DNA of 64,000 nucleotides from DASQFQ01 sp963811595 (GTDB lineage: Bacteria > Actinomycetota > Thermoleophilia > Solirubrobacterales > Solirubrobacteraceae). The stretch covers positions 620,001-684,000 of the forward strand of contig CAWERW010000008.1 in the NCBI GenBank assembly GCA_963811595.1. The letters are read 5' to 3'. Of this stretch, positions 23,269 through 31,827 are shown piece after piece (the first letter of the stretch is position 1; every line of letters begins with the position of its first letter). Under the pieces are notes generated by a model. It saw only the letters and a program-made list of their open reading frames with translations, did no database searches and was not told the origin of the DNA. The position numbers and the translations under genes are program-made.

Positions 23269-24263
23269 GACGGGGGCGAATCATCGCGCACGCGCAGCAC
23301 CGGCTCGTCCTCCCCGGCGCGCGAGGCGAGCGGGACCCTGCCCGTGGTGTAGGCGCTGGGCTCGGGCGGGAGCGGCGCGCGCGGCCGCAGGCCGGCGATC
23401 ATCACCCCGATCCCGAGCGCCAGGATCAGCAGCGGCCAGTAGTAGAGCGTCTCGTCGTCGCCGCCGAGGCCGGCGGAGCCGACGAACGCCACCAGGTTCG
23501 CGACCCCGAGGTAGCAAGGGCCGGGCGCGCGGTCGACGGCGCCGTAGGCGACGAGCCCGCAGCCCGCCGCGAACACGACGAGCTCCCAGCCGTCGGGCAG
23601 GATCTCGTCCGGCTCGCCGCCGAACGGCGTGGCGACGTCGAGCAGCGCGGGCAGCACGCCGGTCAGCGCGAGCGCGAGGATCGCGAGCCCCGCCGCGTTG
23701 ACCATCTGCTCGGAGTGCCGCGGCTCGGAGTCGCGCAGCCGCAGCGACACGAGCACGCAGCCGAGCGCGTACAGCGCGAGCAGCCAGCGGTACGTCGTCA
23801 GCGAGGTCGCGTCGAACGCCCAGTTGACGAACGACAGCGCCGCGACGCCGAGCGCGACAGCCGCGATCAGCGCGCAGATCGACGAGTTGCGCTCGACCGC
23901 CGGCCACAGCGCGGCGCCCGCGAGCACGAGCGAGGTCCACACGATCGCGCCCGCGGGGAAGTCGTCGAAGTCGGCGCCGAGGACGTCGGCGAGCGTCAGC
24001 AGCGCGGGATACATGAGCAGCAGCCCGCAGACGAGCAGCACCGACTGGAACGCGTACGGCCGGCCCTCCTGGCGCACCTGCACCCCGAGCGCGTAGATCA
24101 CGCCCGCGGCGAGCGCGAGGATCAGCAGGTGCGCGCCGGTCGGCAGCTCGTCGTCGAGGCGGATCTCCTCGAGCGCCACGCCGACGGTGACGAGCACCGC
24201 GCCCGTGGCGATCAGCGGCCCGCGATGCGGCGGCGGCCGTAGGAGGTCGAGCAGTCCTGACAA
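23265..24263 (-). CDS. Multi-pass membrane protein of unknown function
   Basis: A 332-aa protein with about nine or ten hydrophobic segments (for example LIATGAVLVTVGVALEE, LLILALAAGVIYALGVQV, VVFAAGCGLVAYGAV) and a short hydrophilic C-tail. There are no transporter motifs. The TTG start at 24263 follows the dehydrogenase stop by one base, and its stop overlaps the carboxyltransferase start. Thus it is the middle gene of a three-gene acyl-CoA operon; a link to fatty-acid metabolism is only positional. Confidence 0.75.
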   Translation of the reverse strand: MSGLLDLLRPPPHRGPLIATGAVLVTVGVALEEIRLDDELPTGAHLLILALAAGVIYALGVQVRQEGRPYAFQSVLLVCGLLLMYPALLTLADVLGADFDDFPAGAIVWTSLVLAGAALWPAVERNSSICALIAAVALGVAALSFVNWAFDATSLTTYRWLLALYALGCVLVSLRLRDSEPRHSEQMVNAAGLAILALALTGVLPALLDVATPFGGEPDEILPDGWELVVFAAGCGLVAYGAVDRAPGPCYLGVANLVAFVGSAGLGGDDETLYYWPLLILALGIGVMIAGLRPRAPLPPEPSAYTTGRVPLASRAGEDEPVLRVRDDSPPS

Positions 24264-24264
24264 C

Positions 24265-25152
24265 TCAGATGCCGGGGTTCGGCGCCGGGGCCTCGCCCGC
24301 GTAGTCGTAGAAGCCCTTGCCGGACTTGCGGCCGTACCAGCCGGCGGCGAGCATCTTGCGCAGCAGCGGCGGGCGCGCGAAGCGGCGCTCGCGGAACTCG
24401 TCGAAGAGCACGTCGCAGACCGCGCCGATCGTGTCGAGCCCGATGAAGTCGGCGAGCGTGAGCGGGCCCATCGGGTGCCCAGCGCCCGCCTTCATCGCCG
24501 CGTCGATCTCCGCGATCGAGCCGATGCCCTCCTCGTAGCCGCGGATCGCGTCGAGGATGTAGGGGATCAGCAGGCGGTTGACGATGAAGCCGGCCGAGTC
24601 GCGCGTCTGCACCGGCTGCTTGCCCTGCAGGCTGCCGGCGAAGTCGAGGCCCACCTGGTAGGCCTCGTCGGACGTCGTCACCGCGCGGATGACCTCGACG
24701 AGCGCCATCACCTGCGCGGGGTTGAAGAAGTGCAGCCCGAGGAAGCGGTCGGGGCGCGAGGTGGCCGCGGCCTGGTCGACGACCGCGAGCGACGACGTGT
24801 TGGTGGCGAAGTACGCCTCGGGCTTGGCGAGCGCGTCGATCTCGCGCCACATCTCGAGCTTGAGCCCGAGGTCCTCGGTGATCGCCTCGATGATCAGGTC
24901 GCAGCTCGCGTAGTCGCCGTAGTCGAGCGTCGGGGCGATGCGCCCGCGGACGGCGTCGGCGTCGGCCTGCTCGAGCCGGCCCTTCTCGACCGCGCGCGCG
25001 AGCTGCTTCTCGATCCGGCCCACCCCCTTGGCGAGGCGGTCGTCGTCGACCTCCCGCAGCACCACGTCGTAGCCGGCCTGCGCCACGACCTGAGCGATTC
25101 CATGCCCCATCAACCCGGCGCCGAGGACGCCGACCGTCTTGATCTCTGCCAT
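24265..25152 (-). CDS. 3-hydroxybutyryl-CoA dehydrogenase
   Basis: A 295-aa NAD(P)-dependent 3-hydroxyacyl-CoA dehydrogenase. The Rossmann motif GVLGAGLMGHGIAQVVAQAG is at 8-27, the catalytic His in GLHFFNPAQVM at about 140, the adjacent VNRLLIPY and the C-terminal GFYDY. It interconverts acetoacetyl-CoA and 3-hydroxybutyryl-CoA. It is first in a minus-strand operon with the membrane protein and carboxyltransferase. Length matches PaaH/HbdA. Confidence 0.94.
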   Translation of the reverse strand: MAEIKTVGVLGAGLMGHGIAQVVAQAGYDVVLREVDDDRLAKGVGRIEKQLARAVEKGRLEQADADAVRGRIAPTLDYGDYASCDLIIEAITEDLGLKLEMWREIDALAKPEAYFATNTSSLAVVDQAAATSRPDRFLGLHFFNPAQVMALVEVIRAVTTSDEAYQVGLDFAGSLQGKQPVQTRDSAGFIVNRLLIPYILDAIRGYEEGIGSIAEIDAAMKAGAGHPMGPLTLADFIGLDTIGAVCDVLFDEFRERRFARPPLLRKMLAAGWYGRKSGKGFYDYAGEAPAPNPGI

Positions 25153-25176
25153 GGCGCGGCAGCGTATTTGCCGCCG

Positions 25177-26049
25177 CTACTGCGGGGCGCGCACCTCGAT
25201 CGAGCCCTCGCGCACCCGCGTCTCGAGCACGGGCTGCGGGTAGGTGGCCGGGCCCGCCTCGACCGAGCCGTCCTCGAGCCGGAACGTGCTGCTGTGCAGC
25301 GGGCACGTCACGCACTCGCCCGCGAGCTCGCCGTCGGCCAGCGAGCCGCCGCGGTGCACGCACGTATCGGCCAGCGCGTACACGCGGCCGCCGTTGCGGA
25401 CGATCACGACCGGCACGCCCTCGACGTCGACGGCCTTCATCTCGCCCTCGCCGAGCGCGGCGTCGGCGAGCGCCTGCGTCCAGTCCTCCGGGTAGTCCTC
25501 GAACGTGGTGACGTCGACGCCGACGCCCTCGGCGTAGGTGAGGTGGCCGCCGAGGTAGCCGCCCGCCCCGATCGCGCCCATGCCCGCCAGCGCCAGCAGC
25601 TTGCCGCGGCCGCGGTTGCCGCCCGCGCGGGCGGCCAGCGAGGCGCCGAACAGCACCGCTGCGGTCCCGTTGAGCGCCGCGTGGGCGATCCCGACGCGGC
25701 GCACGGTGTCGCTCGCCGGCTCGGTGTCGGCCCAGTCGGCGTAGCCGGTGGCGACGGTCGGGACCGCGCTCGCGAGGCCGGCGCCGAGCAGGATGTCGGC
25801 GGCCTTCTCGGCGTCGCGGCCGCCGAGCCAGTCGAGCAGCACCGCGCTCGTCCATGTCCCCATCGGGACCAGGATCAGCAGCGGGTGCACGGGGTGTCCG
25901 AGCCAGGTCCCGGACAGCGCCTCGTCGATCTCCTTCGGGCGCTTGAGGTCGCGGACGACCTTCGCGAGCTTCTTGGCGGGGCCGTCGACGGCCTCGAGCG
26001 AGCCGAGCCGCTCGAGGAGGTCGTGGCCGATCGGGGTGCGCGGGGACAT
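25177..26049 (-). CDS. DUF2231 membrane domain fused to a Rieske 2Fe-2S domain
   Basis: A 290-aa protein. Residues about 48-180 hold four membrane helices of the DUF2231 type, opening LGHPVHPLLILVPMG. The C-terminal about 100 residues are a Rieske domain with ligand loops CVHRGG and CPLHSS (two Cys, two His), so a 2Fe-2S cluster is expected. Such proteins are thought to be membrane electron carriers; the partner is unknown. It is divergent from the enoyl-CoA hydratase gene. Confidence 0.9.
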   Translation of the reverse strand: MSPRTPIGHDLLERLGSLEAVDGPAKKLAKVVRDLKRPKEIDEALSGTWLGHPVHPLLILVPMGTWTSAVLLDWLGGRDAEKAADILLGAGLASAVPTVATGYADWADTEPASDTVRRVGIAHAALNGTAAVLFGASLAARAGGNRGRGKLLALAGMGAIGAGGYLGGHLTYAEGVGVDVTTFEDYPEDWTQALADAALGEGEMKAVDVEGVPVVIVRNGGRVYALADTCVHRGGSLADGELAGECVTCPLHSSTFRLEDGSVEAGPATYPQPVLETRVREGSIEVRAPQ

Positions 26050-26055
26050 GCTGGG

Positions 26056-26074
26056 TCTCTACCCCAGCTACGCT
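26056..26074. promoter_or_regulatory. Back-to-back leaderless promoters, Rieske-DUF2231 / enoyl-CoA hydratase
   Basis: Plus: TACGCT (26069-26074), 7 nt, ATG at 26082. Minus: TAGAGA (26061-26056), 6 nt, ATG at 26049. The spacer between the starts is only 32 nt. Confidence 0.45.
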
Positions 26075-26081
26075 GCGCGCA

Positions 26082-26861
26082 ATGCCCCTCGTGACCACTG
26101 AACAGCACGGCGCGGTCCGTCACGTCGTGCTCAACCGACCCGACAAGCGCAACGCCTTCAACCAGGAGCTGATCGTCGACACCGGCGACGCCCTCCGCGC
26201 CGCCGCCGCCGACACCTCCGTGCACTGCGTCGTCCTGCGCGCGGCGGGGCCGATGTTCTCCGCCGGCATGGACCTGGGCTCGCTCGGCGACCTGGCCGAG
26301 AACCCCGAGAACCTGCGCGCGTTCCGCAAGGTCGTGCTCGACGCCTGGAACGTCGCCGAGGAGATGCCCAAGCCGACGATCTGCGTCATCCACGGGGCGT
26401 GCATCGGCGGCGCGATGGAGCTCGCGCTGGCCTGCGACCTGCGCGTGATGGCCAAGGACGCGGTGATCGGGATGCCCGAGACGCGGATGGGGCTGATCCC
26501 CGACGTCGGCGGCTCCTCGCGGCTGCCCCAGGTGATCGGGCTCGGACGCGCCAAGGAGATGGTGATGACGGGCAAGATGATCAACGGCGACGAAGCCGAG
26601 CGGATCGGCCTCGTGAACCGCACCGCGCCGATCGCCAACCTCGGCCCGGTCACGCAGACGCTGATCGACGAGCTCCTGGCCTGCGCGCCGGTGGCGGTCG
26701 GGCTCGCCAAGCGCGTGATGGACGCCTCGGCGCGGCCCGCGCTGGCGGTCACGCTCGAGCTCGAGGTCGCGGCGCAGGAGATCTGCGCGCGCTCGGAGGA
26801 CTACGCCGAGGGCGCCAAGGCGTTCCAGGAGAAGCGCCAGCCCGAGTTCAGCGGGCGCTAG
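26082..26861 (+). CDS. Enoyl-CoA hydratase/isomerase family protein
   Basis: A 259-aa crotonase-fold enzyme, likely hydrating enoyl-CoA in beta-oxidation or aromatic/branched-chain breakdown. Oxyanion-hole segments FSAGMDLGSL and HGACIGGAMELALACDLRV are clear; the general acid/base region reads MPETRMGLIPDVGGSSRL, with Glu in the first position as in hydratases. The C-terminal end overlaps the fumarylacetoacetase gene by 14 nt, tail to tail. Confidence 0.92.
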   Translation: MPLVTTEQHGAVRHVVLNRPDKRNAFNQELIVDTGDALRAAAADTSVHCVVLRAAGPMFSAGMDLGSLGDLAENPENLRAFRKVVLDAWNVAEEMPKPTICVIHGACIGGAMELALACDLRVMAKDAVIGMPETRMGLIPDVGGSSRLPQVIGLGRAKEMVMTGKMINGDEAERIGLVNRTAPIANLGPVTQTLIDELLACAPVAVGLAKRVMDASARPALAVTLELEVAAQEICARSEDYAEGAKAFQEKRQPEFSGR

Positions 26862-27924
26862 CCACGACGCGGCCGCGGACGTCGCCGAGGTCCTCCCCGC
26901 GCAGCACCACCTCGTCGCCGTCCTCGAGGAACGTGCGGGTCGAGCCGTCGGCCAGCTCGATCGGCTCGGCGCCGTTCCAGCTCAGCTCGATGAACGAGCC
27001 GCGGGATCGTGGCTCCGGTCCCGAGATCGTCCCGGAGGCGAGCAGGTCGCCGGTGCGCAGCGACGCGCCGTTGACGGTGAGGTGGGCGATCTGCTGGGCC
27101 ACGCTCCAGTACAGGTGGCGCGTGTTCGTGCGGGAGACGATCGTGCCGTTGAGCTCGATCTCGAGCGGGATGTCGAACGCCCACGGCTCCTCGCGCAGGT
27201 AGGGCAGCGGCTCGGGCTCCTGCGGCGGTGCCGCGACGCGGCGGCGCTCGACGGCCGCGAGCGGGAGCACCCAATGGCCGATCGAGGTCGCGAAGGACTT
27301 GCCGAGGAACGGGCCGAGCGGCACGTACTCCCAGGCCTGGATGTCGCGCGCGCTCCAGTCGTTGACGAGCACGAGCCCGAAGACATGGTCGAGGGCGCGC
27401 TCGATCGGGACGGGCTCGCCGAGCCGGCTCGGCCGCCCGATCACGAAGCCGAGCTCGAGCTCGATGTCGAGCCGGCGGCTGGGGCCGAAGCGCGGCGCGT
27501 CCGCATCCGGGGGCTTCGTCTGGCCGCTGGGGCGAAGGATCGGCGTGCCGCTCGGCACCACGGTGCCGGCGCGGCCGTGGTAGCCGACCGGCAGGTGGCG
27601 CCAGTTCGGCAGCAGCGGCTCGACGTCGGGTCGGAACAGCCGGCCGAGGTTCGTCGCGTGCTCGATCGACGAGTAGAAGTCGACGTAGTCGGCGACTTCG
27701 AACGGCAGGTGCATCGTGACGTCGCCGAGGGCGAAGTCGGGCGCGTCGTCGAGCGCGGCGACCTCCGCCCAGACCTGGGGCCCGGCGGCCATCAGGGCGT
27801 TCAGCGAGGGTCGGGCGAGGATCGCCGGGCCGACGGCGGCGAGATCGAGGACGCGGTCGCCGTCGCGCGCTCCGACCCGCGGCGGCTGGCCTGGCGGCGA
27901 GAAGATGCCGAGCGGGCGCGTCAC
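26848..27924 (-). CDS. Fumarylacetoacetase
   Basis: A 358-aa FAH-family hydrolase that splits fumarylacetoacetate into fumarate and acetoacetate, the last step of tyrosine/homogentisate breakdown. DYVDFYSSIEHATNLGRLFR (about 95-114) carries the first metal and catalytic residues, VGYHGRAGTVV follows, then ELELGFVIG, NDWSARDIQAWEYVPLGPFL and KSFATSIG, all as in true FAH. It is slightly short at the N-terminus compared with the human enzyme. The GTG at 27924 overlaps the upstream gene by 4 nt. Confidence 0.92.
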   Translation of the reverse strand: MTRPLGIFSPPGQPPRVGARDGDRVLDLAAVGPAILARPSLNALMAAGPQVWAEVAALDDAPDFALGDVTMHLPFEVADYVDFYSSIEHATNLGRLFRPDVEPLLPNWRHLPVGYHGRAGTVVPSGTPILRPSGQTKPPDADAPRFGPSRRLDIELELGFVIGRPSRLGEPVPIERALDHVFGLVLVNDWSARDIQAWEYVPLGPFLGKSFATSIGHWVLPLAAVERRRVAAPPQEPEPLPYLREEPWAFDIPLEIELNGTIVSRTNTRHLYWSVAQQIAHLTVNGASLRTGDLLASGTISGPEPRSRGSFIELSWNGAEPIELADGSTRTFLEDGDEVVLRGEDLGDVRGRVVASAR

Positions 27925-28622
27925 AGCAGCCCCAGCCCCTGCAGATCCTCGACCGGCTCGCTGAAGGAGCACGAGCCGATGGAGACGAACAGCTCGCGGC
28001 CCTTGGCGGAGCCCGTGCCGAGCGCGGCGGCGTCGGTGGCCGCGAGGACGTCACGCAGCTCGGCCTCGTCGGCGCCGGCGGCCGCTAGGTCGGCGGCGGT
28101 GAGGAAGTTCAGGAACCCGTGCTCGTGCTCGGAGCGGACGGGATGATGCAAGCCGGCGGTGGCCTTGAACGGCAGCTCGAGGTCGCGGGCGGCGACGAAG
28201 AACGCCGCCACCTCCTGGACGCTCGGGACGCGCGCGCCGCCGCAGCGCAGCTTGCCCTTCGCACCCGCCGCCGCGACCGCGGCCAGCGTGTCGCGCCAGT
28301 CGTCCTCGAGCGGCACCTCGCAGAACAGCTCGATGCCGGCGGGCTCGAAGTCGGGCGGCCCGACCATCTCGATCGCCTCGACCGTCAGCCGGGAGGTGGC
28401 CCAGTCGCCGCCGTCGAGCACAGCGCTCACCGCGGGCGCGCTCTCCTCGCCCAGCTCGGCGGCGAGCTCGGGGAGCCGCGACGCGGGGCAGACGAAACGG
28501 GCCAGCATCCAGGCGTGCTCGCTCGCGCGGGCGCGGGCGTCCTCCGCCACGGCCGCGGGCATGTCGAGGCTCGCGGGCGGGAAGAGCGGCGCGTGGTCGA
28601 TGAGGCGGGCTAGCCCTTCCAT
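27921..28622 (-). CDS. Conserved-looking protein of unknown function between HMG-CoA lyase and fumarylacetoacetase
   Basis: A 233-aa soluble protein that I cannot name. Its C-terminal part has a strong barrel-like pattern, with GKLRCGGARVPS, LPFKATAGLHHPVR (Lys and two His in a row) and EHGFLNFLTAADLAAAG, which looks like an active site rather than a structural protein. No signal peptide or membrane segment. It overlaps HMG-CoA lyase by 13 nt and fumarylacetoacetase by 4 nt, so it is co-translated with two acetoacetate-forming enzymes; an aldolase- or lyase-like role is a guess. Confidence 0.75.
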   Translation of the reverse strand: MEGLARLIDHAPLFPPASLDMPAAVAEDARARASEHAWMLARFVCPASRLPELAAELGEESAPAVSAVLDGGDWATSRLTVEAIEMVGPPDFEPAGIELFCEVPLEDDWRDTLAAVAAAGAKGKLRCGGARVPSVQEVAAFFVAARDLELPFKATAGLHHPVRSEHEHGFLNFLTAADLAAAGADEAELRDVLAATDAAALGTGSAKGRELFVSIGSCSFSEPVEDLQGLGLL

Positions 28623-29524
28623 TCCACCGGTCCGGCGGTCAGCACGTGCGAGCCGAGCGGGCGGCCGAGCAGCTCCTGGGCGGAGCGGGCGGCCTCGAGC
28701 AGCCGCGAGAGCTCGATGCCGGTCTCGATCCCCATCTCGTGCAGCATCGAGACGAGGTCCTCGGTCGCGATGTTGCCGGTCGCGCCGGGCGGCACGGGGC
28801 AGCCGCCCAGCTCGCCGAAGCTCGACTCGAACGAGTCGATCCCGGCCTCGAGCGCGGCGAGCACGTTGGCGAGGCCCTGCCCGCGGGTGTTGTGAAAGTG
28901 CGCGGTCAGCTCGACGTCGTCGCCGAGCGCCGCGCGCGCGGCGGGGAAGAAGTCCTTGACCTGGGCGGGGTTGGCCATGCCGGTCGTGTCGCCGAAGCCG
29001 ATCTCCTGCGCGCCGGCGTCGCGCAGGCGGGCGGCGATCTCGAACACGCGCTCGGGCGCGACGTGCCCCTCGTAGGGGCAGCCGAAGGCGACGGAGATGA
29101 CGCCCTCGCAGCGCAGCTCCTCGGCGCGGGCGCGGGCGAGGACGCGCTCGAGCCCGGCCAGCGACTCCTCGACCGAGCGGTTGACGTTCTTGCGGTTGTG
29201 GGTCTCGCTCGCGCTGAGGAAGACGTTGATCTCGTGGAAGCGGTCGCGTTGGCGCAGCGCGTTCTCGAGCCCCTTCTCGTTCGGGATGAGGACGGAGATC
29301 GCGACGCCGTCGGGCGGGTCGATGCGGTCGAGCACCTCCTCGGCGTCGGCGAGCTGCGGGATCACGTCGGCGCGCACGAAGCTCGTGACCTCGAGGCGGG
29401 TGAGGCCGGTGCGGGCGAGCAGGTCGATCAGCCGCACCTTCTCGTCGGTCGGGACGACCTCCGGCTCGTTCTGGAAGCCGTCGCGGGGGCCGACCTCGCG
29501 GATGCGGACAGGCGTGGGCGTCAT
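28610..29524 (-). CDS. mvaB: Hydroxymethylglutaryl-CoA lyase
   Basis: A 304-aa TIM-barrel lyase (HMGL/DRE-TIM family) that splits HMG-CoA into acetyl-CoA and acetoacetate. The motif VGPRDGFQNE is at the N-terminus, NVFLSASETHNRKNVN in the middle, HFHNTRGQ supplies metal ligands, and ELGGCPVPPGATGNIATEDL carries the catalytic Cys. These match HMG-CoA lyase rather than citramalate or isopropylmalate synthase. First gene of the HMG-CoA lyase, unknown, fumarylacetoacetase operon; the ATG has a leaderless TAAGTT box. Confidence 0.93.
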   Translation of the reverse strand: MTPTPVRIREVGPRDGFQNEPEVVPTDEKVRLIDLLARTGLTRLEVTSFVRADVIPQLADAEEVLDRIDPPDGVAISVLIPNEKGLENALRQRDRFHEINVFLSASETHNRKNVNRSVEESLAGLERVLARARAEELRCEGVISVAFGCPYEGHVAPERVFEIAARLRDAGAQEIGFGDTTGMANPAQVKDFFPAARAALGDDVELTAHFHNTRGQGLANVLAALEAGIDSFESSFGELGGCPVPPGATGNIATEDLVSMLHEMGIETGIELSRLLEAARSAQELLGRPLGSHVLTAGPVEWKG

Positions 29525-29532
29525 CGGCGGGC

Positions 29533-29544
29533 AACTTATACGCT
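29533..29544. promoter_or_regulatory. Back-to-back leaderless promoters, mvaB / cofD
   Basis: Minus: TAAGTT (29538-29533), 8 nt, ATG at 29524. Plus: TACGCT (29539-29544), 6 nt, GTG at 29551. The two -10 boxes abut, within 26 nt between the starts. Confidence 0.5.
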
Positions 29545-29550
29545 GCCGCC

Positions 29551-30462
29551 GTGAGCTCCCCCGTGGTCCTGCTGGCGGGTGGCACGGGCGGCGCGAAGCT
29601 CGCGCGCGGCATGCTCGACGAGGTCGGCTCGGATCTCGTGGTGATCGCCAACACCGGCGATGACGTCGAGATCCACGGCGGCTACGTCTCGCCCGACCCC
29701 GACCTCGTCCTCTACTGGCTGGCCGACCGCATCGACGAGCGCGGGTGGGGCATCCGCGGCGACACGTTCCACGTCATGGACGCGCTGCGCGAGCTCGGCG
29801 AGGACGTGTGGTTCAACCTCGGCGACCGCGACCTCGCGGTCTGCATCCAGCGCGCGCGGCGGCTGGCCGAGGGCGCGCGGCTGACAGAGACGCTCGAGGA
29901 GCTGCGGGGCGCGTTGGGGGTGGCGGCGCGCGTGCTGCCGCCGACCGACGCGCCGCTGCGCACGCACGTGCGGGCGCGCGGCGACTGGTTCGGCTTCCAG
30001 GAGTTCATGATCCGCGAGGGCGGGCGCGGGCCGGTCGAGGGCGTCGAGGTGCTGGGCGCGGGCTCCGCCGAAGCGTGCCCCGAGGCGGTGGAGGCGATCG
30101 CCTCGGCGAGCGCGGTCGTGATCGGGCCGTCGAACCCGGTCATCTCGATCGGGCCGATCCTGGCGGTCGCCGGGATCGCCGACGCGCTGGCGGCGACGCC
30201 GGCGCCGATCGTGGCGGTGTCGCCGCTCGTGCGCGGGCAGGTGCTCAAGGGACCGACCGACGCGTTCCTGGCGTGGGCGGGCCACCCGCTGTCGGCGGAC
30301 GGCATCGTGGCGCACTACAGCGGGGTGATCGACGGGCTGGTGAGCGACGAGCGCGCGAGCGGCGTGCCGACGCTGGAGACCGACGTGGAGATGGCTGACT
30401 CCGACGGGCGGCGCCGTGTCGCGCTCCAGACGCTCGTGTTCGCGGCCGCGCTCGGTGGGTAA
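29551..30462 (+). CDS. cofD: 2-phospho-L-lactate transferase CofD (FbiA)
   Basis: A 303-aa enzyme of F420 biosynthesis. It transfers the phospholactate or phosphoenolpyruvate moiety from its GDP-activated form to Fo, giving (dehydro-)F420-0. The start VVLLAGGTGGAKLARG is the nucleotide-binding signature, NTGDDVEIHGGYVSPDPDL follows, and GPSNPVISIGPIL lies near residue 190. It heads the cofD-cofC-cofE operon (7-nt gap, then 4-nt overlap). GTG start with leaderless TACGCT. Confidence 0.95.
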   Translation: MSSPVVLLAGGTGGAKLARGMLDEVGSDLVVIANTGDDVEIHGGYVSPDPDLVLYWLADRIDERGWGIRGDTFHVMDALRELGEDVWFNLGDRDLAVCIQRARRLAEGARLTETLEELRGALGVAARVLPPTDAPLRTHVRARGDWFGFQEFMIREGGRGPVEGVEVLGAGSAEACPEAVEAIASASAVVIGPSNPVISIGPILAVAGIADALAATPAPIVAVSPLVRGQVLKGPTDAFLAWAGHPLSADGIVAHYSGVIDGLVSDERASGVPTLETDVEMADSDGRRRVALQTLVFAAALGG

Positions 30463-30468
30463 GGTCGC

Positions 30469-31104
30469 GTGCCGATGCGCACCGTGGCCGTCCTCCCCGT
30501 GAAGTCGTTCGGGCGCGCCAAGCAGCGCCTCGGCGATGCCGTCGGTGATCGCCCGGCGCTGGCGGAGGCGATGGCGCTGGACGTGGTCGAGGCGCTGGGG
30601 GCGGTGCGCGGGCTCGATGGCGTCGTCGTGGTGTCGCGCGACCTGCGCATCGAGGGAACGCAGCATGTGCATGATCCGGTGGAGGCGGGGCAGTCCGCGG
30701 CTGCATCGCTCGGGGTCCAGGCTGCTCTGGAGCGCGGCGCGGAGCGGGTGCTGCTCGTGCCGGGGGACTGCCCCGTGCTCGATCCGGCCGAGGTCGACGC
30801 GCTGCTGGCCGACGACTCGGCGGGCGTGGTGATCGTGCCGGACCGCCACGGATCGGGGACGAACGCCCTGCTGATCGCGCCGCCGTCGGTGATGGCGCCG
30901 GCCTTCGGCCCGGGCTCGTTCGCTCGCCACGCCGCGCTCGCGAGCGCCGCGGGGGCGCGGGTGCGGGTCGGGCGGCTGCCGTCGCTCGAGCTCGACGTCG
31001 ACACGCCCGGCGACCTCGAGGCGCTGCGCACGGCGCTGCGCGCCCGCGACGCCGGGGGCGCGCGCACGCGCGCGCTGCTCGAGCGGCTCGTCCACGCCGC
31101 GTGA
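30469..31104 (+). CDS. cofC: Phospholactate/PEP guanylyltransferase CofC (FbiD)
   Basis: A 211-aa nucleotidyltransferase that activates 2-phospho-L-lactate, or phosphoenolpyruvate in mycobacteria, with GTP for CofD. Motifs: AVLPVKSFGRAKQRL at the N-terminus, LLVPGDCPVLDPAEVDALL (GDxP metal site), DRHGSGTNALLI, and LELDVDTPGDLEAL near the end. GTG at 30469 or ATG at 30475 are both possible starts. It sits between cofD and cofE in one operon. Whether it uses phospholactate or PEP cannot be read from sequence. Confidence 0.93.
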   Translation: MPMRTVAVLPVKSFGRAKQRLGDAVGDRPALAEAMALDVVEALGAVRGLDGVVVVSRDLRIEGTQHVHDPVEAGQSAAASLGVQAALERGAERVLLVPGDCPVLDPAEVDALLADDSAGVVIVPDRHGSGTNALLIAPPSVMAPAFGPGSFARHAALASAAGARVRVGRLPSLELDVDTPGDLEALRTALRARDAGGARTRALLERLVHAA

Positions 31105-31826
31105 CGCTCGTCCTCGACGCGCTCGCGGGCCTCCCCGAGGTCCGCCCGGGCGACGACCTCGCCGCCCTGCTCGCCGGCCGCCTGGAGCTCGGCCCGTCCG
31201 ACGTGCTCGCGATCGCGCACAAGGTCGTCTCCAAGGCCGAGGGCCGCGTGCGGTCGCTCGCGGACGTCGAGCCGGGCGACCGCGCCCGCGCCCTGGCGGC
31301 CGAGCACGGCAAGGACCCGCGCCACGTGCAGGTGATCCTCGACGAGTCCGTCGAGCTCCTGCGCGCGGACCGCGGCCGGCTGATCTGCCGCACCCGCCAC
31401 GGCTTCGTGTGCGCGAACGCCGGCGTCGACCGATCGAACACGGGCGCCGCCGACGTCGTGCTCCTTCCCGAGCGCCCCGACGCCTCGGCCGCGGCGCTCC
31501 GCGACGCGCTCGGGGTCGGCGCCGTCGTCATCACCGACTCCTGGGGCCGCCCGTGGCGCCAGGGTCAGGTCGAGGTCGCGATCGGGTGCGCGGGGCTGGC
31601 GCCGGTGGTGGACCTGCGCGACGGCGCGGACCGGGACGGGCGGGCGCTGGCGGCGACCGTGATCGCTGTGGCGGACGAGGTCGCGGCGGCCGCGGACCTG
31701 GTGCGCGGGAAGGCGTCGGGCGAGCCCGCGGTGCGCGTTCGCGGGCTCGACGAACTGCTCATCGAGGGAAAGTCAGAAGGGGCCGCCGCGCTCGTCCGCC
31801 CGCCGGAGGACGACCTGTTCCGGTGA
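31101..31826 (+). CDS. cofE: Coenzyme F420-0:L-glutamate ligase CofE
   Basis: A 241-aa ligase that adds gamma-linked glutamates to F420-0 with GTP. Signatures: IAHKVVSKAEGRV, a central RTRHGFVCANAGVDRSN, and TDSWGRPWRQGQVEVAIGCAG. In most actinobacteria this domain is the N-terminal half of FbiB, fused to a nitroreductase-type domain that reduces dehydro-F420-0; here the protein ends at 241 aa, so the second domain must be elsewhere or not needed. The GTG at 31101 overlaps the cofC stop by 4 nt. Confidence 0.95.
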   Translation: MTLVLDALAGLPEVRPGDDLAALLAGRLELGPSDVLAIAHKVVSKAEGRVRSLADVEPGDRARALAAEHGKDPRHVQVILDESVELLRADRGRLICRTRHGFVCANAGVDRSNTGAADVVLLPERPDASAAALRDALGVGAVVITDSWGRPWRQGQVEVAIGCAGLAPVVDLRDGADRDGRALAATVIAVADEVAAAADLVRGKASGEPAVRVRGLDELLIEGKSEGAAALVRPPEDDLFR

Positions 31827-31827
31827 G

